From NCBI GenBank assembly GCA_026874595.1, contig CM049319.1, positions 39,563,473-39,627,472 on the forward strand: a stretch of 64,000 nucleotides of DNA, in the 5' to 3' direction. This DNA is from Sipunculus nudus. Its lineage: Eukaryota; Annelida; Sipuncula; Golfingiida; Sipunculidae. The notes beneath the pieces are model-generated. The model saw only the letters and a program-made list of their open reading frames with translations. It was not told where the DNA came from and made no database searches. Shown here piece by piece: positions 25,132-39,996 of this stretch. The position numbers and the translations under genes were made by a program. Positions within the stretch are counted from its first letter, which is position 1; each line of letters begins with the position of its first letter.

Positions 25132-28066
25132 TTACATACCTTGGTTTGTTCTGTATACATGGCTCACATACCTTGGTTTGTTCTGTACACATGGCTCACA
25201 TACCTTGGTTTGTTCTGTATATAAGGCTTACATACCTTGGTTTGTTCGGTACATCTGGCTCACATACCTTGGTTTGTTATGTATACATGGCTCACATACC
25301 TTGGTTTGTTCTGTACACATGGCTTACATACCTTGGTTTGTTCTGTACACATGGCTTACATACCTTGGTTTGATCGGTACACATAGCTTACATACCTTGG
25401 TTTGTTCTGTACATAAGGCTCACATACCTTGGTTTGTTCTGTACACATGGCTCACATACCTTGGTTTGTTCGGTACACAGGGCTCACATACCTTGGTTTG
25501 TTCTGTACACATGGCTTACATACCTTGGTTTGTTCTGTACACATGGCTTACATACCTTGGTTTGTTCGGTACACATGGCTTAAACACCTTGGTTTGTTCT
25601 GTACACATGGCTTACGTACCTTGGTTTGTTCTGTACACATGGCTTACATACCTTGGTTTGTTCTGTACACATGGCTTATATACCTTGGTTTGTTCTGTAC
25701 ACATGGCTTACATACCTTGGTTTGTTCGGTACACATGGCTTACATACCTTGGTTTGTTCTGTACACATGGCTTACATACCTTGGTTAGTTCGGGACACAT
25801 GGCTTACATGCCTTGGTTTGTTCTGTACACATGGCTTACATACCTTGCTTTGATCGGTACACATGGCTCACATACCTTGGTTTGTTCTGTACACATGGCT
25901 CACATACCTTGGTTTGTTCTGTACATAAGGCTTACATACCTTGGATTGTTCGGTATACATGGCTTACATACCTTGGTTTGTTCTGTACACATGGCTTACA
26001 TACCTTGGTTTGTTCGGTACACATGGCTTACATACCTTGGTTTGTTCTGTACACATGGCTTACATACCTTGCTTTACTCGGTACACATGGCTCACATACC
26101 TAGGTTTGTTCTGTACACATGGCTCACATACCTTGGTTTGTTCGGTACACATGGCTTACATACCTTGGTTTGTTCTGTACACATGGCTTACATACCTTGG
26201 TTTGACCGGTACACATGGCTTACATACCTTGGTTTGTTCTGTACATAAGGCTCACATACCTTGGTTTGTTCTGTACACATGGCTCACATACCTTGGTTTG
26301 TTCTGTACACATGGCTCACATACCTTGGTTTGTTCGGTACACAGGGCTCACATACCTTGGTTTGTTCTGTACACATGGCTTACGTACCTTGGTTTGTTCT
26401 GTACACATGGCTTACATACCTTGGTTTGTTCTGTACACATGGCTTACATACCTTGGTTTGTTCTGTACACATGGCTTACATACCTTGGTTTGTTCTGTAC
26501 ACATGGCTTACATACCTTGGTTTGTTTTGTACACATGGCTTACATACCTTGGTTTGTTCGGTACACATGGCTTACATACCTTGGTTTGTTCGGTACACAT
26601 GGCTTACATACCTTGGTTTATTCTATATACATGGCTTACATACCTTGGTTTGTTCTGTACACATGGCTTACATACCTTGGTTTGTTCTGTACACATGGCT
26701 TACATACCTTGGTTTGTTCGGTACACATGGCTTACATACCTTGGTTTGTTCTGTACACATGGCTTACATACCTTGCTTTGATCGGTACACATGGCTCACA
26801 TACCTTGGTTTGTTCTGTACACATGGCTCACATACCTTGGTTTGTTCTGTACATAAGGCTTACATACCTTGGATTGTTCGGTATACATGGCTTACATACC
26901 TTTGTTTGTTCTGTACACATGGTCTACATACCTTGGTTTGTTCTGTACACATGGCTTACATACTTTGGTTTGTTCGGTACACAGGGCTCACATACCTTGG
27001 TTTGTTCTGTATACATGGCTTACATACCTTGTTTTGATCGGTACACATGGCTCACATACCTTGGTTTGTTCTGTACACATGGCTTACATACCTTGGTTTG
27101 TTCTGTACACATGGCTTACATACCTTGGTTTGTTCTGTACACATGGCGTACATACCTTGGTTTGTTCTGTACACATGGCTCACATACCTTGGTTTGTTCT
27201 GTACACATGGCTCACATACCTTGGTTTGTTATGTACATAAGGCTTACATACCTTGGTTTGTTCGGTACACATGGCTTACATACCTTGGTTTGTTCTGTAT
27301 ACATGGCTCACATACCTTGGTTTGTTCTGTACACATGGCTCACATACCTTGGTTTGTTCTGTATATAAGGCTTACATACCTTGGTTTGTTCGGTACATCT
27401 GGCTCACATACCTTGGTTTGTTATGTATACATGGCTCACATACCTTGGTTTGTTCTGTACACATGGCTTACATACCTTGGTTTGTTCTGTACACATGGCT
27501 TACATACCTTGGTTTGATCGGTACACATGGCTTACATACCTTGGTTTGTTCTGGACATAAGGCTCACATACCTTGGTTTGTTCTGTACACATGGCTCACA
27601 TACCTTGGTTTGTTCTGTACACAGGGCTCACACACCTTGGTTTGTTCGGTACACAGGGCTCACATACCTAGGTTTGTTCTGTACACATGGCTTACATACC
27701 TTGGTTTGTTCTGTACACATGGCTTACATACCTTGGTTTGTTCGGTACACATGGCTTAAATACCTTGGTTTGTTCTGTACACATGGCTTACGTACCTTGG
27801 TTTGTTCTGTACACATGGCTTACATACCTTGGTTTGTTCTGTACACATGGCTTACATACCTTGGTTTGTTCTGTACACATGGCTTACATACCTTGGTTTG
27901 TTTTGTACACATGGCTTACATACCTTGGTTTGTTCGGTACACATGGCTTACATACCTTGGTCTGTTCGGTACACATGGCTTACATACCTTGGTTTATTCT
28001 ATATACATGGCTTACATACCTTGGTTTGTTCTGTACACATGGCTTACATACCTTGGTTTGTTCTGT

Positions 28067-28068
28067 AA
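28067..28068 (+). other. One-base deletion, class e (copy 1)
   Basis: CTGTACACATGG has become CTGTAACATGG near the right end of block R copy 1. Confidence 0.95.
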
Positions 28069-28560
28069 CATGGCTTACATACCTTGGTTTGTTCGGTACA
28101 CATGGCTTACATACCTTGGTTTGTTCTGTACACATGGCTTACATACCTTGCTTTGATCGGTACACATGGCTCACATACCTTGGTTTGTTCTGTACACATG
28201 GCTCACATACCTTGGTTTGTTCTGTACATAAGGCTTACATACCTTGGATTGTTCGGTATACATGGCTTACATACCTTGGTTTGTTCTGTACACATGGCTT
28301 ACATACCTTGGTTTGTTCGGTACACATGGCTTACATACCTTGGTTTGTTCTGTACACTTGGCTTACATACCTTGCTTTACTCGGTACACATGGCTCACAT
28401 ACCTAGGTTTGTTCTGTACACATGGCTCACATACCTTGGTTTGTTCTGTACATAAGGCTTACATACCTTGGTTTGTTCAGTACACATGGCTTACATACCT
28501 TGGTTTGTTCTGTACACATGGCTTACCTGCCTTGGTTTGTTCTGTACACATGGCTTACAT

Positions 28561-30109
28561 ACATTGGTTTGTTCTGTACACATGGTCTACATACCTTGGT
28601 TTGTTCTGTACACATGGCTTACATACTTTGGTTTGTTCGGTACACAGGGCTCACATACCTTGGTCTGTTCTGTATACATGGCTTACATACCTTGTTTTGA
28701 TCGGAACACATGGCTCACATACCTTGGTTTGTTCTGTACACATGGCTTACATACCTTGGTTTGTTCTGTACACATGGCTTACATACCTTGGTTTGTTCTG
28801 TACACATGGCTTACATACCTTGGTTTGTTCTGTACACATGGCTCACATACCTTGGTTTGTTCTGTACACATGGCTCACATACATTGGTTTGTTCGGTACA
28901 CGTGGCTCACATACCTTGGTTTGTTCGGTACACATGGCTCACATACCTTGGTTTGTTCGGTACACATGGTTCACATACCTTGGTTTGTTCGGTACACATG
29001 GCTCACATACCTTGGTTTGTTCGGTAAACATGGCTTACATACCTTGGTTTGTTCTGTATGAAAGGCTTACATACCTTGGTTTGTTCTGTACACATGGCTT
29101 ACATACCTTGGTTTGTTCTGTACACATGGCTTACATACCTTGCTTTGATCGGTACACATGGCTCACATACCTTGGTTTGTTCTGTACACATGGCTCACAT
29201 ACCTTGGTTTGTTCTGTACATAAGGCTTACATACCTTGGTTTGTTCGGTACACATGGCTTACATACCTTGATTTATTCTGTACACATGGCTCACATACCT
29301 TGGTTTGTTCTGTACACATGGCTCACATACCTTGGTTTGTTCTGTACATAAGGCTTACATACCTTGGTTTGTTCGGTACACATGGCTTACATACCTTGAT
29401 TTATTCTGTACACATGGCTCACATAAATTGGTTTGTTCTGTACATAAGGCTTACATACCTTGGTTTGTTCGGTACACATGGCTTACATACCTTGGTTTGT
29501 TCTGTATTCATGGCTCACATACCTTGGTTTGTTCTGTACACATGGCTCACATACCTTGGTTGGTTCTGTACACATAGCTTACATACCTTGCTTTGACCGG
29601 TACACATGGCTCACATACCTTGGTTTATTCTGTACACATGGCTTACCTACCTTGGTTTGTTCTGTACACATGGCTAACATACCTTGGTTTGTTCTGTATA
29701 CATGGCTCACATACCTTGGTTTGTTCTGTACACATGGCTCACATACCTTGGTTTGTTCTGTACACATGGCTTACATACCTTGCTTTCATCGGTACACATG
29801 GCTCACATACCTTGGTTTGTTCTGTACACATGGCTCACATACCTTGGTTTGTTCTGTACATAAGGCTTACATACCTTGGTTTGTTCGGTACACATGGCTT
29901 ACATACCTTGGTTTGTTCTGTATACCTGGCTCATATACCTTGGTTTGTTCTGTACACATGGCTCACATACCTTGGTTTGTTCTGTATATAAGGCTTACAT
30001 ACCTTGGTTTGTTCGGTACACCTGGCTCACATACCTTGGTTTGTTATGTATACATGGCTCACATACCTTGGTTTGTTCTGTACACATGGCTTACATACCT
30101 TGGTTTGTT
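28561..30109 (+). repeat. Block core between R copy 1 and block S
   Basis: This is ordinary higher-order core with the anchor at 29056, preceded by TTCGGTAAAC. The GATTTATTC monomer and its upstream neighbours occur twice close together (near 29271 and 29399), so part of the diverged cassette has been doubled here by four monomers. The stretch matches 48399-49800 at shifts of 19838 and then 19710; the change of 128 bp is those four monomers. Confidence 0.7.
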
Positions 30110-33100
30110 CTGTACACATGGCTTACATACCTTGGTTTGTTCTGTACATATGGCTTACATACCTTGGTTTGTTCTGTACACATGGCTTACATACCTTGGT
30201 TTGTTCTGTACACATGGCTTACATACCTTGGTTTGTTCTGTACACATGGCTCACATACCTTGGTTTGTTCTGAACACATGGCTCACATACCTTGGTTTGT
30301 TCGGTACACCTGGCTCACATACCTTGGTTTGTTCTGTACACATGGCTTACATACCTTGGTTTGTTCGGTACACATGGCTTACATACCTAGGTTTGTTCGG
30401 TACACATGGCTTACATACCTTGGTTTCTTCTGTACACATGGCTCACATACCTTGGTTTGTTCTGTACACATGGCTCACATACCTTGGTTTGTTCGGTACA
30501 CCTGGATCACATACCTTGGTTTGTTCTGTACACATGGCTTACATACCTTGGTTTGTTCTGTACACATGGCTTACATACCTTGGTTTGTTCTGTACACATG
30601 GCTTACATACCTTGGTTTGTTCGGTACACATGGCTTACATACCTTGGTTTGTTCTGTACACATGGCTTACATACCTTGCTTTGATCGGTACACATGGCTC
30701 ACATACCTTGGTTTGTTCTGTACACATGGCTCACATACCTTGGTTTGTTCTGTACATAAGGCTTACATACCTTGGATTGTTCGGTACACATGGCTTACAT
30801 ACCTTGGTTTGTTCTGTACACATGGCTTACATACCTTGGTTTGTTCGGTACACATGGCTTACATACCTTGGTTTGTTCTGTACACATCGCTTACATACCT
30901 TGCTTTACTCGGTACACATGGCTCACATACCTAGGTTTGTTCTGTACACATGGCTCACATACCTTGGTTTGTTCTGTGCATAAGGCTTACATACCTTGGT
31001 TTGTTCAGTACACATGGCTTACATACCTTGGTTTGTTCTGTACACATGGCTTACCTGCCTTGGTTTGTTCTGTACACATGGCTTACATACATTGGTTTGT
31101 TCTGTACACATGGTCTACATACCTTGGTTTGTTATGTACACATGGCTTACATACATTGGTTTGTTCTGTACACATGGTCTACATACCTTGGTTTGTTCTG
31201 TACACATGGCTTACATACTTTGGTTTGTTCGGTACACAGGGCACACATACCTTGGTTTGTTCTGTATACATGGCTTACATACCTTGCTTTGATCGGTACA
31301 CATGGCTCACATACCTTGGTTTGTTCTGTACACATGGCTTACAAACCTTGGTTTGTTCTGTACACATGGCTTACATACCTTGGTTTGTTCTGTACACATG
31401 GCGTACATACCTTGGTTTGTTCTGTACACATGGCTCACATACCTTGGTTTGTTCTGTACACATGGCTCACATACCTTGGTTTGTTCGGTACACATGGCTC
31501 ACATACCTTGGTTTGTTCGGTACACATGGCTCACATACCTTGGTTTGTTCGGTACACATGGCTCACATACCTTGGTTTGTTCGGTACACATGGCTCACAT
31601 ACCTTGGTTTGTTCGGTAAACATGGCTTACATACCTTGGTTTGTTCGGTATGAAAGGCTTACATACCTTGGTTTGTTCTGTACACATGGCTTACATACCT
31701 TGGTTTGTTCTGTACACATGGCTTACATACCTTGCTTTGATCGGTACACATGGCTCACATACCTTGGTTTGTTCTGTACACATGGCTCACATACCTTGGT
31801 TTGTTCTGTACACAAGGCTTACATACCTTGGTTTGTTCGGTACACATGGCTTACATTCCTTGATTTATTCTGTACACATGGCTCACATACCTTGGTTTGT
31901 TCTGTACATAGGCTTACATACCTTGGTTTCTTCGGTACACATTGCTTACTTACCTTGGTTTGTTCTGTATTCATGGCTCACATACCTTGGTTTGTTCTGT
32001 ACACATGGCTCACATACCTTGGTTGGTTCTGTACACATGGCTTACATACCTTGCTTTGACCGGTACACATGGCTCACATACCTTGGTTTATTCTGTACAC
32101 ATGGCTTACATACCTTGGTTTGTTCTGTACACATGGCTAACATACCTTGGTTTGTTCTGTACACATGGCTCACATACCTTGGTTTGTTCGGTACACATTG
32201 CTTACATACCTTGGTTTGTTCTGTATTCATGGCTCACATACCTTGGTTTGTTCTGTACACATGGCTCACATACCTTGGTTGGTTCTGTACACATGGCTTA
32301 CATACCTTGCTTTGACCGGTACACATGGCTCACATACCTTGGTTTATTCTGTACACATGGCTTACATACCTTGGTTTGTTCTGTACACATGGCTAACATA
32401 CCTTGGTTTGTTCTGTATACATGGCTCACATACCTTGGTTTGTTCTGTACACATGGCTCACATACCTTGGTTTGTTCTGTACATAAGGCTTACATACCTT
32501 GGTTTGTTCGGTACACATGGCTTACATACCTTGGTTTGTTCTGTATACATGGCTTACATACCTTGCTTTCATCGGTACACATGGCTCACATACCTTGGTT
32601 TGTTCTGTACACATGGCTCACATACCTTGGTTTGTTCTGTACATAAGGCTTACATACCTTGGTTTGTTCGGTACACATGGCTTACATACCTTGGTTTGTT
32701 CTGTATACATGGCTCACATACCTTGGTTTGTTCTGTACACATGGCTCACATACCTTGGTTTGTTCTGTATATAAGGCTTACATACCTTGGTTTGTTCGGT
32801 ACACATGGCCCACATATCTTGGTTTGTTCTGTACACATGGCTTACATACCTTGGTTTGTTCTGAACACATGGCTTATATACCTTGGTTTGTTCTGTACAC
32901 ATGGCTTACATACCTTGGTTTGTTCTGTACACATGGCTCACATACCTTGGTTTGTTCTGTACACATGGCTCACATACCTTGGTTTGTTCTGTACACATGG
33001 CTCACATACCTTGGTTTGTTCTGTACACATGGCTTACATACCTTGGTTTGATCGGTACACATGGCTTACATACCTTGGTTTGTTCGGTACACCTGGCTCA

Positions 33101-34720
33101 CATACCTTGGTTTGTTCTGTACAAATGGCTTACATACCTTGGTTTGTTCTGTACACATGGCTTACATACCTTGGTTTGTTCTGTACACATGGCTTACATA
33201 CCTTGGTTTGTTCTGTACACATGGCTTACATACCTTGGTTTGTTCTGTACACATGGCTTACATACCTTGGTTTGTTCTGTACACATGGCTTACATACCTT
33301 GGTTTTTTCGGTACACATGGCTTACATACCTTGGTTTGTTCTGTACACATGGCTTACATACCTTGCTTTGATCGGTACACATGGCTCACATACCTTGGTT
33401 TGTTCTGTACACATGGCTCACATACCTTGGTTTGTTCTGTACATAAGGCTTACATACCTTGGTTTGTTCAGTACACATGGCTTACATACCTTGGTTTGTT
33501 CTGTACACATGGCTTACCTGCCTTGGTTTGTTCTGTACACATGGCTTACATACATTGGTTTGTTCTGTACACATGGTCTACATACCTTGGTTTGTTCTGT
33601 ACACATGGCTTACATACTTTGGTTTGTTCGGTACACAGGGCTCACATACCTTGGTTTGTTCAGTATACATGGCTTACATACCTTGTTTTGATCGGTACAC
33701 ATGGCTCACATACCTTGGTTTGTTCTGTACACATGGCTTACATACCTTGGTTTGTTCTGTACACATGGCTTACATACCTTGGTTTGTTCTGTACACATGG
33801 CGTACATACCTTGGTTTGTTCTGTACACATGGCTCACATACCTTGGTTTGTTCTGTACACATGGCTCACATACATTGGTTTGTTCGGTACACGTGGCTCA
33901 CATACCTTGGTTTGTTCGGTACACATGGCTCACATACCTTGGTTTGTTCGGTACACATGGTTCACATACCTTGGTTTGTTCGGTACACATGGCTCACATA
34001 CCTTGGTTTGTTCGATAAACATGGCTTACATACCTTGGTTTGTTCTGTATGAAAGGCTTACATACCTTGGTTTGTTCTGTACACATGGCTTACATACCTT
34101 GGTTTGTTCTGTACACATGGCTTACATACCTTGCTTTGATCGGTACACATGGCTCACATACCTTGGTTTGTTCTGTACACATGGCTCACATACCTTGGTT
34201 TGTTCTGTACATAAGGCTTACATACCTTGGTTTGTTCGGTACACATGGCTTACATACCTTGATTTATTCTGTACACATGGCTCACATAAATTGGTTTGTT
34301 CTGTACATAAGGCTTACATACCTTGGTTTGTTCGGTACACATGGCTTACATACCTTGGTTTGTTCTGTATTCATGGCTCACATACCTTGGTTTGTTCTGT
34401 ACACATGGCTCACATACCTTGGTTGGTTCTGTACACATAGCTTACATACCTTGCTTTGACCGGTACACATGGCTCACATACCTTGGTTTATTCTGTACAC
34501 ATGGCTTACCTACCTTGGTTTGTTCTGTACACATGGCTAACATACCTTGGTTTGTTCTGTATACATGGCTCACATACCTTGGTTTGTTCTGTACACATGG
34601 CTCACATACCTTGGTTTGTTCTGTACACATGGCTTACATACCTTGCTTTCATCGGTACACATGGCTCACATACCTTGGTTTGTTCTGTACACATGGCTCA
34701 CATACCTTGGTTTGTTCTGT
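30110..34720 (+). repeat. Higher-order block S, tandem copy 1
   Basis: Adjacent to tandem copy 2, with landmarks 4639 bp downstream (145 monomers minus one deleted base), falling to 4607 after one monomer is lost in copy 2 near 37.9 kb. Shared landmarks are CTGTGCATAAGG near 30972, the deletion monomer at 31910, CATTGCTTAC near 31940, and the anchors at 31648 and 34047. The anchor at 31648 is unusual in reading TTCGGTATGAAAGG where the other 21 read TTCTGTATGAAAGG. Confidence 0.8.
31908..31911 (+). other. One-base deletion, class b (copy 2)
   Basis: Same ACATAGGC monomer, 15677 bp after copy 1, in block S tandem copy 1. Confidence 0.95.
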
Positions 34721-34780
34721 ACACATGGCTTACATACCTTGCTTTGATCGGTACACATGGCTCACATACCTTGGTTTGTT

Positions 34781-37700
34781 CTGTACACATGGCTTACATA
34801 CCTTGGTTTGTTCTGTACATATGGCTTACATACCTTGGTTTGTTCTGTACACATGGCTTACATACCTTGGTTTGTTCTGTACACATGGCTCACATACCTT
34901 GGTTTGTTCTGAACACATGGCTCACATACCTTGGTTTGTTCGGTACACCTGGCTCACATACCTTGGTTTGTTCTGTACACATGGCTTACATACCTTGGTT
35001 TGTTCGGTACACATGGCTTACATACCTAGGTTTGTTCGGTACACATGGCTTACATACCTTGGTTTCTTCTGTACACATGGCTCACATACCTTGGTTTGTT
35101 CTGTACACATGGCTCACATACCTTGGTTTGTTCGGTACACCTGGCTCACATACCTTGGTTTGTTCTGTACACATGGCTTACATACCTTGGTTTGTTCTGT
35201 ACACATGGCTTACATACCTTGGTTTGTTCTGTACACATGGCTTACATACCTTGGTTTGTTCGGTACACATGGCTTACATACCTTGGTTTGTTCTGTACAC
35301 ATGGCTTACATACCTTGCTTTGATCGGTACACATGGCTCACATACCTTGGTTTGTTCTGTACACATGGCTCACATACCTTGGTTTGTTCTGTACATAAGG
35401 CTTACATACCTTGGATTGTTCGGTACACATGGCTTACATACCTTGGTTTGTTCTGTACACATGGCTTACATACCTTGGTTTGTTCGGTACACATGGCTTA
35501 CATACCTTGGTTTGTTCTGTACACATCGCTTACATACCTTGCTTTACTCGGTACACATGGCTCACATACCTAGGTTTGTTCTGTACACATGGCTCACATA
35601 CCTTGGTTTGTTCTGTGCATAAGGCTTACATACCTTGGTTTGTTCAGTACACATGGCTTACATACCTTGGTTTGTTCTGTACACATGGCTTACCTGCCTT
35701 GGTTTGTTCTGTACACATGGCTTACATACATTGGTTTGTTCTGTACACATGGTCTACATACCTTGGTTTGTTATGTACACATGGCTTACATACATTGGTT
35801 TGTTCTGTACACATGGTCTACATACCTTGGTTTGTTCTGTACACATGGCTTACATACTTTGGTTTGTTCGGTACACAGGGCACACATACCTTGGTTTGTT
35901 CTGTATACATGGCTTACATACCTTGCTTTGATCGGTACACATGGCTCACATACCTTGGTTTGTTCTGTACACATGGCTTACAAACCTTGGTTTGTTCTGT
36001 ACACATGGCTTACATACCTTGGTTTGTTCTGTACACATGGCGTACATACCTTGGTTTGTTCTGTACACATGGCTCACATACCTTGGTTTGTTCTGTACAC
36101 ATGGCTCACATACCTTGGTTTGTTCGGTACACATGGCTCACATACCTTGGTTTGTTCGGTACACATGGCTCACATACCTTGGTTTGTTCGGTACACATGG
36201 CTCACATACCTTGGTTTGTTCGGTACACATGGCTCACATACCTTGGTTTGTTCGGTAAACATGGCTTACATACCTTGGTTTGTTCTGTATGAAAGGCTTA
36301 CATACCTTGGTTTGTTCTGTACACATGGCTTACATACCTTGGTTTGTTCTGTACACATGGCTTACATACCTTGCTTTGATCGGTACACATGGCTCACATA
36401 CCTTGGTTTGTTCTGTACACATGGCTCACATACCTTGGTTTGTTCTGTACACAAGGCTTACATACCTTGGTTTGTTCGGTACACATGGCTTACATTCCTT
36501 GATTTATTCTGTACACATGGCTCACATACCTTGGTTTGTTCTGTACATAGGCTTACATACCTTGGTTTCTTCGGTACACATTGCTTACTTACCTTGGTTT
36601 GTTCTGTATTCATGGCTCACATACCTTGGTTTGTTCTGTACACATGGCTCACATACCTTGGTTGGTTCTGTACACATGGCTTACATACCTTGCTTTGACC
36701 GGTACACATGGCTCACATACCTTGGTTTATTCTGTACACATGGCTTACATACCTTGGTTTGTTCTGTACACATGGCTAACATACCTTGGTTTGTTCTGTA
36801 CACATGGCTCACATACCTTGGTTTGTTCGGTACACATTGCTTACATACCTTGGTTTGTTCTGTATTCATGGCTCACATACCTTGGTTTGTTCTGTACACA
36901 TGGCTCACATACCTTGGTTGGTTCTGTACACATGGCTTACATACCTTGCTTTGACCGGTACACATGGCTCACATACCTTGGTTTATTCTGTACACATGGC
37001 TTACATACCTTGGTTTGTTCTGTACACATGGCTAACATACCTTGGTTTGTTCTGTATACATGGCTCACATACCTTGGTTTGTTCTGTACACATGGCTCAC
37101 ATACCTTGGTTTGTTCTGTACATAAGGCTTACATACCTTGGTTTGTTCGGTACACATGGCTTACATACCTTGGTTTGTTCTGTATACATGGCTTACATAC
37201 CTTGCTTTCATCGGTACACATGGCTCACATACCTTGGTTTGTTCTGTACACATGGCTCACATACCTTGGTTTGTTCTGTACATAAGGCTTACATACCTTG
37301 GTTTGTTCGGTACACATGGCTTACATACCTTGGTTTGTTCTGTATACATGGCTCACATACCTTGGTTTGTTCTGTACACATGGCTCACATACCTTGGTTT
37401 GTTCTGTATATAAGGCTTACATACCTTGGTTTGTTCGGTACACATGGCCCACATATCTTGGTTTGTTCTGTACACATGGCTTACATACCTTGGTTTGTTC
37501 TGAACACATGGCTTATATACCTTGGTTTGTTCTGTACACATGGCTTACATACCTTGGTTTGTTCTGTACACATGGCTCACATACCTTGGTTTGTTCTGTA
37601 CACATGGCTCACATACCTTGGTTTGTTCTGTACACATGGCTCACATACCTTGGTTTGTTCTGTACACATGGCTTACATACCTTGGTTTGATCGGTACACA

Positions 37701-39327
37701 TGGCTTACATACCTTGGTTTGTTCGGTACACCTGGCTCACATACCTTGGTTTGTTCTGTACAAATGGCTTACATACCTTGGTTTGTTCTGTACACATGGC
37801 TTACATACCTTGGTTTGTTCTGTACACATGGCTTACATACCTTGGTTTGTTCTGTACACATGGCTTACATACCTTGGTTTGTTCTGTACACATGGCTTAC
37901 ATACCTTGGTTTTTTCGGTACACATGGCTTACATACCTTGGTTTGTTCTGTACACATGGCTTACATACCTTGCTTTGATCGGTACACATGGCTCACATAC
38001 CTTGGTTTGTTCTGTACACATGGCTCACATACCTTGGTTTGTTCTGTACATAAGGCTTACATACCTTGGTTTGTTCAGTACACATGGCTTACATACCTTG
38101 GTTTGTTCTGTACACATGGCTTACCTGCCTTGGTTTGTTCTGTACACATGGCTTACATACATTGGTTTGTTCTGTACACATGGTCTACATACCTTGGTTT
38201 GTTCTGTACACATGGCTTACATACTTTGGTTTGTTCGGTACACAGGGCTCACATACCTTGGTTTGTTCAGTATACATGGCTTACATACCTTGTTTTGATC
38301 GGTACACATGGCTCACATACCTTGGTTTGTTCTGTACACATGGCTTACATACCTTGGTTTGTTCTGTACACATGGCTTACATACCTTGGTTTGTTCTGTA
38401 CACATGGCGTACATACCTTGGTTTGTTCTGTACACATGGCTCACATACCTTGGTTTGTTCTGTACACATGGCTCACATACATTGGTTTGTTCGGTACACG
38501 TGGCTCACATACCTTGGTTTGTTCGGTACACATGGCTCACATACCTTGGTTTGTTCGGTACACATGGTTCACATACCTTGGTTTGTTCGGTACACATGGC
38601 TCACATACCTTGGTTTGTTCGATAAACATGGCTTACATACCTTGGTTTGTTCTGTATGAAAGGCTTACATACCTTGGTTTGTTCTGTACACATGGCTTAC
38701 ATACCTTGGTTTGTTCTGTACACATGGCTTACATACCTTGCTTTGATCGGTACACATGGCTCACATACCTTGGTTTGTTCTGTACACATGGCTCACATAC
38801 CTTGGTTTGTTCTGTACATAAGGCTTACATACCTTGGTTTGTTCGGTACACATGGCTTACATACCTTGATTTATTCTGTACACATGGCTCACATAAATTG
38901 GTTTGTTCTGTACATAAGGCTTACATACCTTGGTTTGTTCGGTACACATGGCTTACATACCTTGGTTTGTTCTGTATTCATGGCTCACATACCTTGGTTT
39001 GTTCTGTACACATGGCTCACATACCTTGGTTGGTTCTGTACACATAGCTTACATACCTTGCTTTGACCGGTACACATGGCTCACATACCTTGGTTTATTC
39101 TGTACACATGGCTTACCTACCTTGGTTTGTTCTGTACACATGGCTAACATACCTTGGTTTGTTCTGTATACATGGCTCACATACCTTGGTTTGTTCTGTA
39201 CACATGGCTCACATACCTTGGTTTGTTCTGTACACATGGCTTACATACCTTGCTTTCATCGGTACACATGGCTCACATACCTTGGTTTGTTCTGTACACA
39301 TGGCTCACATACCTTGGTTTGTTCTGT
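34781..39327 (+). repeat. Higher-order block S, tandem copy 2
   Basis: This is the downstream partner of 30110-34720 and also aligns to 14433-18970 at a shift of 20316, an alignment that runs on to about 39991. Landmarks are CTGTACATAT at 34813, the deletion monomer at 36549, and the anchors at 36287 and 38654. It begins one monomer shorter than its partner between CTGTACATAT and CTGAACAC. Confidence 0.8.
36547..36550 (+). other. One-base deletion, class b (copy 3)
   Basis: Same ACATAGGC monomer, 4639 bp after copy 2, in block S tandem copy 2. Confidence 0.95.
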
Positions 39328-39996
39328 ACATAAGGCTTACATACCTTGGTTTGTTCGGTACACATGGCTTACATACCTTGGTTTGTTCTGTATACCTGGC
39401 TCATATACCTTGGTTTGTTCTGTACACATGGCTCACATACCTTGGTTTGTTCTGTATATAAGGCTTACATACCTTGGTTTGTTCGGTACACCTGGCTCAC
39501 ATACCTTGGTTTGTTATGTATACATGGCTCACATACCTTGCTTTGTTCTGTACACATGGCTTACATACCTTGGTTTGTTCTGTACACATGGCTTACATAC
39601 CTTGGTTTGTTCTGTACACATGGCTTACATACCTTGGTTTGTTCTGTACACATGGCTTACATACCTTGGTTTGTTCTGTACACATGGCTTACATACCTTG
39701 GTTTGTTCTGTACACATGGCTCACATACCTTGGTTTGTTCTGAACACATGGCTCACATACCTTGGTTTGTTCGGTACACCTGGCTCACATACCTTTGTTT
39801 GTTCTGTACACATGGCTTACATACCTTGGTTTGTTCGGTACACATGGCTTACATACCTAGGTTTGTTCGGTACACATGGCTTACATACCTTGGTTTCTTC
39901 TGTACACATGGCTCACATACCTTGGTTTGTTCTGTACACATGGCTCACATACCTTGGTTTGTTCGGTACACCTGGCTCACATACCTTGGTTTGTTC
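37053..39996 (+). repeat. 92-monomer tandem duplication, copy 1
   Basis: A TGTATACA monomer begins at 37053 and again at 39997, exactly 2944 bp (92 monomers) later, and variant order agrees between the two until 39996/42940. Anchors at 38654 and 41598, GGCCCACATAT near 37447 and 40391, and CTTTGTTTG near 39793 and 42737 all keep the 2944-bp spacing. I found no monomer gained or lost between the copies, so this looks like the youngest duplication in the window, or an assembly duplication. Confidence 0.85.

Larger units (their letters stand above)
24198..28560 (+). repeat. Marker-free block R, copy 1
   Basis: No GTATGAAAGG anchor occurs between 23873 and 29056, the longest such gap in the window (162 monomers). 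The block is recognised by CATATCTTGG near 24366, the TTTT insertion at 24729, a KpnI-type GGTACC at 25121, ACATCTGG near 25251, ACAGGG monomers near 25483, 26340, 27622 and 27652, TTTTGTACAC near 26525 and 27902, and TTCTATATAC near 26631 and 28008. ATAAGGCTCAC recurs near 25094, 25414, 26245 and 27554, which suggests internal duplication. It returns at 44247 and 61937. Confidence 0.8.
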
